This document shows, in pieces, positions 44,125-55,321 of a DNA stretch of 64,000 nucleotides. Under the pieces are notes generated by a model that was not told where the DNA came from, searched no databases, and worked only from the letters and a program-made list of their open reading frames with translations. The stretch comes from Ephydatia muelleri (Eukaryota; Porifera; Demospongiae; Spongillida; Spongillidae), in NCBI GenBank assembly GCA_013339895.1, contig JABACO010000018.1, forward strand, positions 7,575,481 through 7,639,480, read 5' to 3'. A program made the translations under genes and the position numbers. Positions within the stretch are counted from its first letter, which is position 1. Each line of letters opens with the position of its first letter.

Positions 44125-45321
44125 ATGGCGGAAAGTTTTGAAGCGACTGGAACTCCAGAAAGTTTGGAAGATAAGCTTACAGCGGACATTGTAGATGGAG
44201 ACGATGACAACGCCCTTCTTGACACGGTTTTGGGGGACGTTTCCACGAATGACGACCAGGATCGAGAACTTAATATCTTAGACCAAGATGAAGGCGGTGG
44301 TGAACAGGCAGAAGACCCGGTAGGGATCTCTGACTGTTTTAAAGATGGTACGCTAATGAGAACGCGCTCTTTTAGGAAATCGAAGCTATCAGGCAAAGAG
44401 TGAAAGAGATGGAGGAAGAGGCCGAGAAATTGAAGGAAATGCAAGGAGAAGTAGATAAACAGATTATGTCCAACAAAACAAGTTAGCAGTACCACGCTGT
44501 CATTGATATTGACGCCAGCTGCTGTGGTGGGCTTCTTGCCGTAGATTTCCCTACAATTGAAGAGAAGATGGAGATGGACACCAGATCCGTATATGTCGGA
44601 AATGTAAGAGATTGTGTGTGATAGTACAATGGCCTGTTATACATCAAAACGAATAGGTCGATTACCACGCGACTGCGGAAGAGCTAGGCCAGCACTTCCA
44701 CGGCTGTGGTGCCATAAATCGTGTCACAATTCTTTGTGACAAGTACACAGGTCACCCCAAAGGGTAAGTCCTGTTTTTTAGGTCTAACAAGTATGTGGTA
44801 ACTCTTTACTTTTTTTTTTTCTTTTCTTTTTTGATGACAGGTATGCGTATGTGGAATTTACTGATAAGGACTCCATACCGAATGCCCAAGCATTGGATGA
44901 ATCTTTATTCAAGGGCCGCCAAATAAAGGTTGATAATGAATTGTATTTTAATCGACCCAATTTCAGATCATTTATTTGTGCATAATGTATCGTTCTAGGT
45001 TGTAGCAAAGCGTACGAACAAGCCTGGTTTGTCAACCACCAACAGAGGGGCGATGAGAGGCGTGCGTCGTGGACGAGGTGGCTTTAGAGGAGCGAACCCT
45101 GGTGGCTTCTTTCCTTACATGGCTGCCATCCCCATGCCTTATTTCTACAGAGGAGGTAGTCGTGGTCGAACCTTCAGGTATTGTGTGTGTGGGTGTGTTT
45201 GGTTGAAGATTTGTGTGGGGTTTTTTTTTAATGGTTGCTGACCACACAGCAGTAGTGTTCATTGATGCACATTGTCATTTACAGGGGAAGGGCAAGAAGC
45301 AACTGGTATGCCCCTTACTGA
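44125..45321 (+). CDS. PABPN1: Nuclear poly(A)-binding protein
   Basis: Binds growing poly(A) tails, stimulates poly(A) polymerase and sets tail length. Seven exons in phase: 44125-44319, 44376-44481, then exons near 44551, 44658, 44841, 45000 and 45283-45321. The N-terminus is acidic and lacks the alanine tract of mammals. A coiled coil follows ([20 protein letters not shown]), then one RRM with RNP2 SVYVGNV and RNP1 KGYAYVEF around [18 protein letters not shown]. The C-terminus is Arg/Gly-rich ([13 protein letters not shown]) and ends [11 protein letters not shown], the conserved PABPN1 tail. The insert [17 protein letters not shown] in the RG region is unusual. Confidence 0.96.
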
Positions 45322-47398
45322 CAGAACACACTTAAAATGTTTTCACACATGCTCACTGTTGTTTGAACCTTGTTGCATCCTTATATGTTCAGAAAAGAGG
45401 AAAAAAAACAATGTTCTGTTCGTTTTTTGTTGATGTGTATGTACCTCGATCCTACTGGGTGTGTGCCATGAGTCCCCAAAAAAAAAAAGTGTGAAAAGAT
45501 GGCAAGAAAAGAAAGGGAAGCCCAATAAAAGAAAAGAGAGGGAAAAAAAGAAAAGAAAAGAGAGGGAAAAAATGGAGAGAAAAAATATCAGAACAAGAAA
45601 AAGATGACAAGATGGAAGGATTGGGGGAAAAGTCCCTGCCCCTTTTTATGTGGTGATTGACGTGGTTTGTGAAGCACTTTGTTTTTAATATGTTGTCTCT
45701 TTCTTTCCACTGAGCTTCACTGATCACAGGGATTGTTGTCTACTCGCAGCTGCACGACCTTCCTACCAGCTGTGTGTACAGCTCCTATACCTTCTTTACA
45801 ATTTCCTTGTTCAGAATATTTATATTACCTGCATTTATTGTGTCCCTGTTCAGTCTCACGTGCTAAGATAACGCTACGGTACGATTTCGTGAGCAGCAGC
45901 AGGAGCAAAGAATGCAATTATCATCACCCACAAATATTCGGAGAAGGCGTGTCGGCTCACTCACGGTACATGGCTACCATTAGAGCAGTGTTTTCTACAG
46001 TAAGTACTTTGGTTAGCCAAATGTTCGGTTGCAATCAGCGGACGTAACATGCCAACTGGGCACGTGCTCTGCAGGCCTTGCATCACAACCGATGTCCTTT
46101 AGAACCAGCTATGTTACTAAGTTCGTAAAACGCATTAACACCTAAAAGCCATACTAGAAGCGACAAACACCTCTGACCTTTTTTAAGCATAAATCATGTG
46201 ACCTGACGTTGTTGACTGTCAGCTCTGGCGCTTCGAAAACAATTGACTTTCAAACGATGATCGCCGACCTCGTGTGTTCAAACAAAGATAACGACGCTCA
46301 GGGAACGACAAACCCAAACTATCACGGTAAAGTGAATAGAATGCTCTGTCTGTTTTTGGTACAAGCTAACAATGACGCATTTTCGGAAGTAGTTTTCAAG
46401 CTTTTAGCAAAACCGCCATTTTGGCGTCTTTTCGGGGTTGGAATTGTTGCAAGTATTTATTATTTTGACAGAATGTCATCTCACGTTTCTCTTGGTATTA
46501 AATACTTGAAAGTGAGCCGCTACATAGCTATATATTCTTTACTCTCTTAGCTGGAGGGGGATGGCAGCTATCAGTTGTGGTTATTATACCTTGCATTGAT
46601 GAAATGTATGTTTGTGCCACTGAAATACACTGTCTCGTGTACACTTGTGGCACCCCCTTCATTATGGCACTGATTGTTCTCTCCATCAAATGCTTACAGA
46701 GCAAGCAGAAACTTTCAGGATGTGTGTTGACATCATCCCCCAGAAGTGTTGATTTCAAAAGCTATTTTCAGATCAGTTGTGAATGCATTGCATTCATATG
46801 ATCTTTTGCTTTGCTTTGGATTTCCACAGCCTCTGTCCACACACTCTACAACATGCACATGGGTACTTGCTCTATGTGGTAATCCATACCTATAATCATG
46901 TACCAGGTACATATACATGTACGAATGAAACCACAACTTGTATAGATTTTACGCTCCGCTTGTTCGTGTGATAGAAATAGCGTCACCACTTTAGGTTCGT
47001 ATTGCCACATGCCTCCTGATCACTACCGTAGTATGCTTACCTTCCAATTTTGTTCCTGAAGTTAACGTCGTCTTACTTTGTAATGGCCCCTCCAAAATAC
47101 GTGCCGCGTGACCTTACAAAAAGGCCTGCGCGTGTTGTTTATGTGTCATGTAGACTATGCGTATGGAGTGGGCATGCTAGGAACTTAAGTACAGTGCGTG
47201 AATTTGATTTCATATTTTGATTCGGTGAGCTTTGAAACATTTGGTAGCGTCACTTCTGAATTAGATAGTGATGTCTAATTGTACACCCAGTTTCCAGCCT
47301 CATACAACCGTGGCATACACGCTCGCGCTAGCGCTGTAGATTTTTTAATTACGTCATGACCCGCGGTCTATTATGTCACGTCAGCGACATAAGTACAC
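45322..47398. other. Gene-free stretch after PABPN1
   Basis: No recognisable gene. 45477-45620 is A/G-rich low complexity. 45729-45800 is one copy of a short dispersed repeat also found at 54896-54955. The plus-strand frame 46209-46550 has a short hydrophobic run, but no homology I recognise and no clear splice context. 46577-46960 contains only short frames. Confidence 0.5.
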
Positions 47399-47406
47399 GA
47401 TCCGTC

Positions 47407-47864
47407 CAGCCCCGGATCCAGGAATTTATTATGGGGCGGGCGGTTTACCAGAGGGGCGGCAATGTATGCGAAGCTGTTTGAACGGAGGAGGGGGGTGCAG
47501 TCCGCTTACGACGGGGGGGGGGGGGGGGGGGGGGGGGTGCAGTCGGCAAGTCGCATTCTGTACTAGAACCAGAGATAATATCTATATGTATATATTATCT
47601 CTGCTAGAACACAAGGAACATCACGGCAAACGGGTCCACTCCGCACCTGCCCTGTCATGCTCCACCGCTTCGTTGACATTTGTCAGTACAACTGAGTTAT
47701 CGGGACTTTTAAGTATGGCGCAACACGTTATCTGTAGATCTTTGTCGTCGGGAAGGGGAGGGGGGGGGGGGGCGGCAAAAGCTGCCAGGGGGCGGCATTT
47801 CATACGCGATGGGGGGGGGGGCGGCCGCCCCCCCCCCCCCAAGGCTATGCTGGATCCGGGGCTG
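47407..47864. mobile_element. hAT-type MITE with 8-bp target duplication
   Basis: 458 bp bounded by inverted ends CAGCCCCGGATCCAG and CTGGATCCGGGGCTG. Flanked by GATCCGTC (47399-47406) and GATCCGCC (47865-47872), an 8-bp duplication with one mismatch as expected for hAT elements. The inside is G-rich, with a run of about 27 G at 47512-47537 and C runs near 47828-47840. No coding capacity. Confidence 0.88.
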
Positions 47865-47984
47865 GATCCGCCATGTTGGTGTACAGCTTTTTCAAGCAAT
47901 GAAAAACGCGCCTCTAAATGAATGGCATTCAACTGCAGGATGTCAGTGTCCAGTCCAAATTAAAGCACAGCTGCCGTATACTAC

Positions 47985-48345
47985 AGCAGAGGACTTGAAA
48001 CCAGTAAAGTCATATTCTAGTGCCCAACAGAATGTCGATAGACGACAGAAAGCTGAAGTTACACCTCAGGGCCGGCGCAGCCCATAGGGCAGGTAGGGCA
48101 TTTGCCCTACCACTTTTTCCCGCGACTAAGATAATTATTAATAATTTTCATTAATTAATCAGCTTTTATTAAATTTATAAATAACCGTTAGCTTGCGCAA
48201 TGGCCGCCGTACCGTTTTAACTGACTGTAATATGTTTGCGTAATTGAATTTTTGTGGTTAATTAATTATTCATAGCCTAGCCTGCCCTACCACATTAGCT
48301 TCCGCCGGCCCTGCACCTGACTACTGTACATGCTCCTTACCGATG
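47985..48345. repeat. Second copy of the TYW3-tail repeat, split by a MITE
   Basis: The left half 47985-48066 and right half about 48314-48345 match the TYW3 last exon with few changes (including a 4-nt indel). The 247-bp element at 48067-48313 is inserted between them. Confidence 0.85.
48067..48313. mobile_element. 247-bp MITE with CAGGGCCGGCG ends
   Basis: Inverted termini CAGGGCCGGCG / CGCCGGCCCTG with direct repeats CACCT at 48062-48066 and 48314-48318. The uninterrupted target is known from the TYW3 copy, which proves the insertion boundaries to within the duplication. A 5-bp duplication with CAGGG ends suggests a hAT5-like group. AT-rich inside, non-coding; the subterminal block TTTGCCCTACCAC recurs near the right end as CTGCCCTACCAC. 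Confidence 0.88.
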
Positions 48346-48490
48346 TATACGACATGTTGCCTAGTGTATGGTGGCCTTAAGCCATACTGGGAGGGTTTGG
48401 AGCCGAAAGCCCCTAACAAAGCTGTCAAATCCCACGCTTTTCTCTGTCATCGCGAGCACTCATTGTCAATAACAACCACACACCCACACA

Positions 48491-48523
<33 letters not shown>

Positions 48524-48548
48524 GCAAAAAGAAATGTTGATAATTAAG

Positions 48549-49070
48549 CTATGTCCCAGTGTTCACATCGTACTGTTTGCATAGTGCCTTTATTTCGCAG
48601 CTATGTTTATCAGCTGCACGGACAGGCACTGCTTCATAGTTGCCCGATGGACTTCCTGAGAGCCAGGCATATAGCTGTACGAGATTGTCAGCAAGTTCAC
48701 TCAGTAATTTTTTTTGTTTTCCGGCGCAGACAGCCAAAGACGTAACGAGGTCCTGGTTTCCAATATCAGCCAAATGCACGTCTTTCATCAGTTCTTCGCT
48801 TGCCCAATTGAACTTCCAACTGTTCCATTACGCCCCGCGCAGCACTGAGCTGGTGTGGGCTGGTGCATTGCTCTTAGACGTTCTGCAGTGACTCGTCTTA
48901 TTTCCAAGTAATTGAGTACCCTCTAGAGCCTGCTCTTTAGCGGCCGCAACCTGTTGCGCGGCCAGGACCTCGCGGTCTTTCGCGGCTAGAACCTCCTCTT
49001 GAGCGGCTAGGACCTCCTCTTGAGCGGCCAGAAGCGCACGAAGTGTTCTATCCTTATGTGAAAAAATCAT
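48549..49070 (-). other. Two unrecognised minus-strand reading frames
   Basis: 49070-48828 encodes a heptad-like Ala/Gln/Glu helix with internal repeats (LAAQEEVLAAQEEV, LAAKDREVLAAQQ). 48788-48549 encodes a second stretch (KQKKLLSELADNLVQLYAWL). Together they may be a degraded single gene or part of the neighbouring transposon debris. No family recognised and no splice signals chosen. Confidence 0.3.
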
Positions 49071-49289
49071 TGACCCAATGCTATCGTCGTTTAGAACTGG
49101 ACAAGAAAAATGCTTATGAAGACTTCAGGGCCGACGCCGCCGTTCTAGCACCACTTTTTTGAGACTTAGCGTTTTTTTTTTGTTTTTTTTTTAATGTTAC
49201 CGGCAAGGGTTAGGGACTTAGGGCCTAGAGTTACGTACCAGTATGCATGTTAATAGTTTTATTGTGTCCTGAGTTACGTTATTAAAATT

Positions 49290-49968
49290 ATGGAGGCTCA
49301 AAGTAGCATCGATATTCCACCAATCGCTAACCAACCGAAGCATTTCACGATTCCGAAACGTTCATTTGGCCAACAAAAAACCGTCCAGCGATGTTTCCAG
49401 TCATCGTGGTTCAACTCCAATCCATGGTTGCATTATGATGAAGCCCGTGCATGGTCTAGCGTTTTGTCTGTGCATGACAACTCAGAGAGACGGTAGACTA
49501 TCATCTTCAACTGTGGACAAAGCCTTCATTGTGACTGGGTTTTCCAACTGGAAAGACGCTACCATCAGATTGAGTCTTCAGGATGAACTATAGAGACACT
49601 CCAAGCACACTTTCACAATGAAAAACTTAAAGATACAAAGTTGGCTGTGTCTCTGTCAGTCATTGTGGACTTTCTTAAGACGTTGTCATTGTCAGCGAGA
49701 GAAATATTTTCGGAGATTGTGACTCTTGTGAAAATATTGTTGGTAATCCCCGCTACAAATGCTTCAAGTTAAAGGACTTTCTCGGCTACGCAGAATTAAA
49801 ACCTACCTGAGAACGACCATGACTCAGGCTCGACTGAACCATTTAATGATGCTGCATATCCATTGTGAAGAAACAGATTCTCTGGACCTAAAGGCAGTAG
49901 CGAAAGAGTTCATCCATTCAAGAGAAAGGCGTCGCATTGTTTTAGGTGATGTATTTTGGGGAATTTAG
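49290..49968 (+). pseudogene. Gutted hAT-like transposase (TTF-finger / ZMYM1 type)
   Basis: The left part encodes the TTF-type zinc-finger start typical of ZMYM1/DUF4371 hAT transposases: FTIPKRSFGQQKTVQRCFQS, SSWF...WLHYDEA, then in another frame KAFIVTGFSNWKDATIRL. The right part encodes the C-terminal hAT dimerisation end: GLSRLRRIKTYLRTTMTQAR, LNHLMMLHIHCEETDSLDL. The ~500-residue catalytic core expected between them is missing, and at least one frameshift and stops interrupt the left part. It is a dead internal-deletion copy. Confidence 0.75.
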
Positions 49969-50111
49969 TTAATTGCGTGCACTGCATGATGCTAGAGCTA
50001 TTCATTTAATACTCGTCTCGTTTCTGCATGGCTCCTTTTTTTGCATCAATCCTTCGTTTGATACAATTAAGCGCTAGCTCCTCCCGGCGGTTTGGCCGGG
50101 CCACTTTTTAA

Positions 50112-50400
50112 ATGCCGGTGTCGGTCCTGGAAGCCAGAGTTCGTGAAGTAGAACTTAGATGTTTCACACCACTGGTGTTTTGTACTTCTGGTGGATTAGG
50201 TCCTGCTGCCAAAACCTTCTATAAGAGGCTTGCATCACTTATTGCAGAAAAGCACGATCAGCCATGCAGCTTGACCCTTTCTTTTGCTTCGTGCCAAATT
50301 GAGCTTTTCGTTGCTACGTTCTGCAATCATGTGTCTTCGTGGCTCAAGATCCTCATACCATCGAGGCGCGTGCTCCCCACTAGACTCTGCCATCGATCTG
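50112..50400 (+). pseudogene. Fragment of non-LTR retrotransposon C-terminus (family A)
   Basis: The peptide REVELRCFTPLVFCTSGGLG, AAKTFYKRLASLIAEKHDQP resembles the extreme C-terminal domain of RLE-type non-LTR polyproteins and aligns by pattern with the two other fragments in this cluster. Truncated at both sides. Confidence 0.5.
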
Positions 50401-50538
50401 TCCTGCTCAGCAGGCAGAAATGCTTAATGTTTTGTTTGTATGCCCTAATGTTTGTGTATGTAATATATATATTGTATATGTTCATTATTACCATGGTGTT
50501 GTATTGTATTATGATGTTTGTTATTGTAATAATCTAAA

Positions 50539-50865
50539 TTAGCTGGGAGAGAAGGACAAACACTCCAAAAATGACATTCCCTGTACAGAGAGAGGTTGGG
50601 TCTGTGTCCCATTGGTCGTGGAGGTATTTGGTGGTTGGGGAAATGAGGCACAAGAAGCCCTCTCAAGGGTTGCCAAAAAGCTAGCCATCAGAACAAGTCG
50701 TTTCTGGCCTGAGGTGTTAGCCTCAATGTACTGCCACCTGGGCATTACACTGATGCGCCAGAATGCTAGGGCTTTACTTGGAAGAAGATCCACAAGTGAA
50801 GTTGATAATTGTTTAGTGTAGCTCAGTATTTAGTTTTATATATGAGTAGTTTAAATATCGTGTAT
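50539..50865 (+). mobile_element. Retrotransposon 3'-end copy (family B), inverted relative to 51695-52024
   Basis: Encodes GWVCVPLVVEVFGGWGNEAQ through ALLGRRSTSEVDNCLV and stops at 50821. Nearly identical, in inverted orientation, to the end of the minus-strand fragment at 51744-52024, with the match continuing past the stop codon. Confidence 0.8.
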
Positions 50866-51055
50866 GCTTCATGTATTATTCAATAATAGTACATAAATAA
50901 AACATTTATATTATTAAACTGTAATTAGGACTTATTATTATTATTAAAACTTTAGGCCTAGATATACATAAATACATGAATGAAATACATACATGAGATA
51001 CACGAGGTACACAAACAGCAATACTATTAACACAACAACTACACGCCAAAAATTA

Positions 51056-51510
51056 CTACAGAGATTCAAGGGGTATGTCCCTTGACAGTATTGCCGTAGA
51101 ATTGGCTCTTACTATATGCATGTTTAGCCTCCCATAAATCTCGTGGAGGACAACAGACTTCGATTTACCCACAGAAGTAGCTATGCGGGATGCAAGTTTT
51201 GAAAAGAAATCCATTGCCTTCAGGCCCCATGCTCCGTAGGACTCCGCAACTACAGGAACACATACCCATCCCAGGTCTGCACATTTAGCAACATTGGCTT
51301 TGAGCTTTCTCTCCTCGGTTGCCTTTGCAGCTGCACCAGCTGTCACTCCCGCTTCTGGTAAGGTAATTGGGTTAAGCGGTGATGTGACGGATAGGCCCAG
51401 GGCTGCAGACTTGCCCATACACCAATGAGGGACAAGTATGTCTGCTGGGCGTGTATTGCTGTGGTCGTAAGAAAGGTTTTGACCTACTTCCAGATGTATG
51501 CTGAGATGGG
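51056..51510 (-). pseudogene. Fragment of non-LTR retrotransposon C-terminus (family C)
   Basis: Reads NTRPADILVPHWCMGKSAAL...LSVTSPL, then GWVCVPVVAESYGAWGLKAM and NMHIVRANSTAILSR. The order RPAD-D followed by the WVCVP domain equals that of the 51744-52735 fragment, but the sequence is clearly diverged. Confidence 0.65.
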
Positions 51511-51694
51511 CACGGCGACAGGTATTAATAATAATAATAAATATATAACATCATGTTCCAAATAGATAATGAAAACAATAACAGACAAGAAGCAACAAAA
51601 ATGTGACCAATGAAGGCCCAGCTCTTGAAAGCAAGCTCTTACCAGTCTTACACTTCTAATTACTGTTATTATTATTATTATTATTATTGATATA

Positions 51695-52770
51695 CATGCA
51701 TGATATTTAAACTACTCAGATATATATAAAGCTAAATACTGAGCTACACTAAACAATTATCGACTTCACTTGTGGATCTTCTTCCAAGTAAAGCCCTAGC
51801 ATTCTGGTGCATCAGTGTAATGCCCAGGTGGCAGTACATTGAGGCTAACACCTCAGGCCAGAAACGACTTGTTCTGATGGCTAGCTTTTTGGCAACCCTT
51901 GAGAGGGCTTCTTGTGCCTCATTTCCCCAACCACCAAATACCTCCACGACCAATGGGACACAGACCCAACCTCTCTCTGTAGAGGGAATGTCATTTTTGG
52001 AGTGTTTGTCCTTCTCTCCCAGCTCAGCAGTATAACCTGAGGTCATGCTCGCTCCCAATAAAAAGTTTGAGTTGAGCAGATAGATGACCTTCAGGTCAAA
52101 TGCTGCTGAACGTGAGAGAGACCAGTTAGGCACCAACACATCAGCCGGACGTGTTCTGTCCTTTGTTGAGGTGAGCCCACAACCTTTTTCAAGTTCAGGG
52201 GCAAGACAAGCCTTACGGCAGAAATCTGCAAAGCTGTCACAAAGGCGGTTGTGCCTTGTGACTACATCACCACCTGCATGGCATATCAGGGCATGGTGCC
52301 CATGGATGTCTAGGGTTTGGGAGCAATGTGGGCAGGCATCTGCATCAGTGAAAACTGGAAGCCCGAGCCACCATTTCACTAAGGCTTGGACTTCATTGGG
52401 TAGCAGGTCTAACCCCGAGATGGCTGTGCCCTCAGCCATGCATGTGCTTGGGGAGCAGAGATGGCTAGTAGTCTGGCCTTGTCTACTGTGGATGCTCCAT
52501 CAAGCAAAGAAAGGAAGCCAGCTTTCTCAATGGCTGAGGATAGCTTGTGCTGATGCTGAGAAGTAGCTAGTACATCTTCTACAGAGAGCTGCTCACAGCA
52601 TGCTACCTTCCCATTGAACACCATGATGGCATCACAGAGGCGCTGCATAGTCAGTTCTGATGGTTGGATTGGTGTTAATGACGTAGACAAGGAAGCAATG
52701 TAGGCTGCTTGTGCATGCATGGCCAGGGAGCGCAATCCTAGCCCTCCGTACCCCTCCCATGGTAATAAGC
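51695..52770 (-). pseudogene. RLE-type non-LTR retrotransposon, degraded 3' half (family B)
   Basis: Two overlapping frames (52735-52409 and 52439-51744) form one protein broken by a frameshift. After a segment typical of post-RT regions (LRSLAMHAQAAYIASLS; APQAHAWLRAQPS) comes a CCHC knuckle CPHCSQTLDIHGHHALIC, then RHNRLCDSFADFC, then the restriction-like endonuclease signature RPADVLVPNW...AAFDLKV, then the WVCVPLVVEVFGGWG tail. The reverse transcriptase is absent. R2/NeSL/Hero-type elements share the CCHC-plus-RLE order; the exact clade is not determined. Confidence 0.75.
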
Positions 52771-52799
52771 GATATTTTTTAAAGGTATTTTTTCACTGG

Positions 52800-52993
52800 A
52801 GACAAAAGTGTTGCACACGGCCACTGAGAATACAGCAGCTGAGATAAACTTGATACTTTTAGTACACAAAGCGTGTTGGCGTCACAGGTTTTAGAAACTC
52901 TTATTTACCGCCCACCAGACATGTGTTATGTGTATGTGTTTTTCTGTATGTTTATGCGTATGTGTTTTCTGTGTGCGTGTCTATGTGTATTTG

Positions 52994-53032
<39 letters not shown>

Positions 53033-54210
53033 TGTGTGTGGCAATTCCAAAATGAAGTAATACAGAAAAGCAACTACACGCACAGGTGGTGCTCACCCCT
53101 CATAATTGTTATAAGCCAAACTCATTGGCGCATATCAATATCGCAGTACACGAGGTTAACTAACCGGTTTAGTCATGCTATTAAGTTACCCGCAATATCC
53201 ATGCGAGAATGATTTACAAATAAATATGTCTGGGTACGAGACAAGTAGAATGTAATACGTTCTCATGTGATGACGTTCAGATGTATGGAGAAAATACCCT
53301 AATGCATTACACGAACCTACAGATTCTTTAGAAAAATCCTCCAAAACTATGATAAATATGGCAACAGATGCTAGATATGGGATCCATTTGAACAAATCGA
53401 TTCTCTTGTTTTTTTACACCAAATACCTGTACCTGAAATGAAAATTATTTACAGAATCCAATGATGTGTGTACACAACATTAAAAAATCGCAGGAACCAA
53501 CAAGAAGGGGCTAAAAATTCAGATCTTTTCTTGATAAATCACCTCACATCTTGTGCCATATAGAACCGGTTGAACATTTTCATTGGTGTACATGTGTGAA
53601 GGTGTGTAGATGATTTTGATGAAGATCCCATACTGATACATTCTCCCATACCAAATGATGCAGTCATACATATGCCACGCCTCTGCCCGTGACCGCTCAT
53701 TTCTCAATATGGTACCATCTGTGCATGTTACGAGATGATCATTTTAGCTTACAGACAAAAAGCAAGACAAAAAAGTCCAGGTCACCTTACTCATCAAATA
53801 GTCATGAATCATATCCACTCAACATTCTGTAAGACAGTACTCTTCTAAAGGAAGGTCTGAAGTTGATAATCCTACTGAGGTAATATAAACATCTGCATGT
53901 TGTGACTAAACATCATACTCCTCCTACTCTACCCACGAAGCAAAGAAGATTAGTTCACTGCATGGCTACAAGCCAGGTGACCTGTTGAAATTGTACTCTG
54001 TGTGAATTAGCACATTGTTACATCCTTTTCCCTTATTTTCTTCTCTTGGATCTTTCTATTTTTTCTCGCATATTGTATAATTTCTTCGGTTTACTTCTTT
54101 CCTTTGTTTTTTCTTACCATCTTGTTTGCACCCATCTCCATCTCCTCCCCATCCACCTCCATCCCCTCCCCATCTACCTCCTCCCCTCCCCTCCATCCCT
54201 CACTCCTTGT
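52800..54210. other. Gene-free stretch
   Basis: Contains a (TG)n tract at 52990-53040 and short frames on both strands, e.g. minus 53707-53519 (AEAWHMYDCIIWYGRMYQYG), which I do not recognise and cannot place in a spliced gene. Confidence 0.4.
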
Positions 54211-54216
54211 CAAAGA

Positions 54217-54578
54217 TCTGGCAGCTTTGGATGAGATTGTCTCTACTTCTCAGAAGACAAATCGGCCTACAGAATCCTTTTTAAAGATAGAGCACTGTAC
54301 ATCTGTTCACGCACACAAGGCCACTAACCCTAGCCGGTCATCAAACAAAATCTAATTTGTTTTAATTTCTTATTACAGTAAGACATTTTACTGCCTATGT
54401 GGAAGGACAGGGTACACTGAATATGGTCTCTCAAGTGTGTCAATGTAACCATTCGTGTGTGTTCTTTTTTTAGGAACAAGTACTTGAAGCTGACCTAGCC
54501 TTTGCAAGCCCCACCCAGCTCACACCCCTCAGAACCGCAGTTAGAGAACTGCATGATGTGGAGGGAACTAAGAAGTGA
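54217..54578 (+). other. Orphan exon-like segments, unrecognised
   Basis: After a pyrimidine-rich stretch and a CAAAG acceptor, 54217-54354 reads LAALDEIVSTSQKTNRPTES, then a stop. After TTTTTTTAG, 54474-54578 reads EQVLEADLAFASPTQLTPLR, then AVRELHDVEGTKK and a stop. Composition looks coding, but the two cannot be joined with confidence. They may be the remnant or 3' end of a gene broken by the transposon cluster. Confidence 0.3.
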
Positions 54579-55321
54579 TGGTGCTATTTGCAGGTGTGTA
54601 TAAAATGTATACAAGTGTAAGCTGAAATCTGAATATACTTGCTTTGCTTGCTGAGTGTCAAGTAGATTCTTGTTATTCACAACTCATACAAATTCAAGTA
54701 GCTACCAAGGGAACTGGTATTGTAAGGTTCAATTCGGGATAAATAAGATTCACCTCTAGTTAGGAAGGAAGCCTTGAGGTGATCATTCACATACATTGCT
54801 GCTACCTCACTCAGTTCATACAAAGTGTTTGAGTCACTTTTGACCCTTTTGAAACCATTGGTGTCAAGACAGGATGTCACATGGAGGAAGGGTAGCTGGG
54901 ATTGTTGTCTACTCACTGCTGCCCTACCAGCTGTGTGTACAACTCTCTTAATACCATCTCTGCATATTCTCTTACTCTTGCTGAAAATATTGTATTAAGT
55001 ATGTGCCCCATTCTGCATGTTGTGTAGGTTCACTGTTGTAGAATTGCTTGCCATACACATACAACTCACTTTAAACCTCTGAGCTCCTCAGTGACATTGC
55101 AGACTGAGCATCGCATTTTATGCGCAAAAAAGTGGTTGTTATCTCCTTGCACTGTTGTGGGCAACTGCTATAGCCCTATCTGTCTTTGTATATATGTATC
55201 TTGATGATTTAATAAATTATTAAAAGATATATATAAGTACGCACATATATATACACCAGGTCATCCTAACACATCTAACACAACCCGGCCTGCTCCAAAA
55301 GGCAAACCCCTCACATTCTAT
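54579..55321. other. Spacer 3' of the mitochondrial PEPCK gene
   Basis: Apart from the dispersed repeat above, no gene is seen. AT-rich, with short microsatellite-like ATATAT at 55228-55255. Confidence 0.5.
54896..55000. repeat. Dispersed repeat, second copy
   Basis: GGGATTGTTGTCTACTC and CTACCAGCTGTGTGTACA are shared in order with 45729-45800. The repeat has no coding capacity. Confidence 0.65.

Noticed and set aside
46209-46550. Plus-strand 113-aa frame with a hydrophobic run
   Set aside because: No ATG in good context, no splice partners and no recognised homology; treated as chance.
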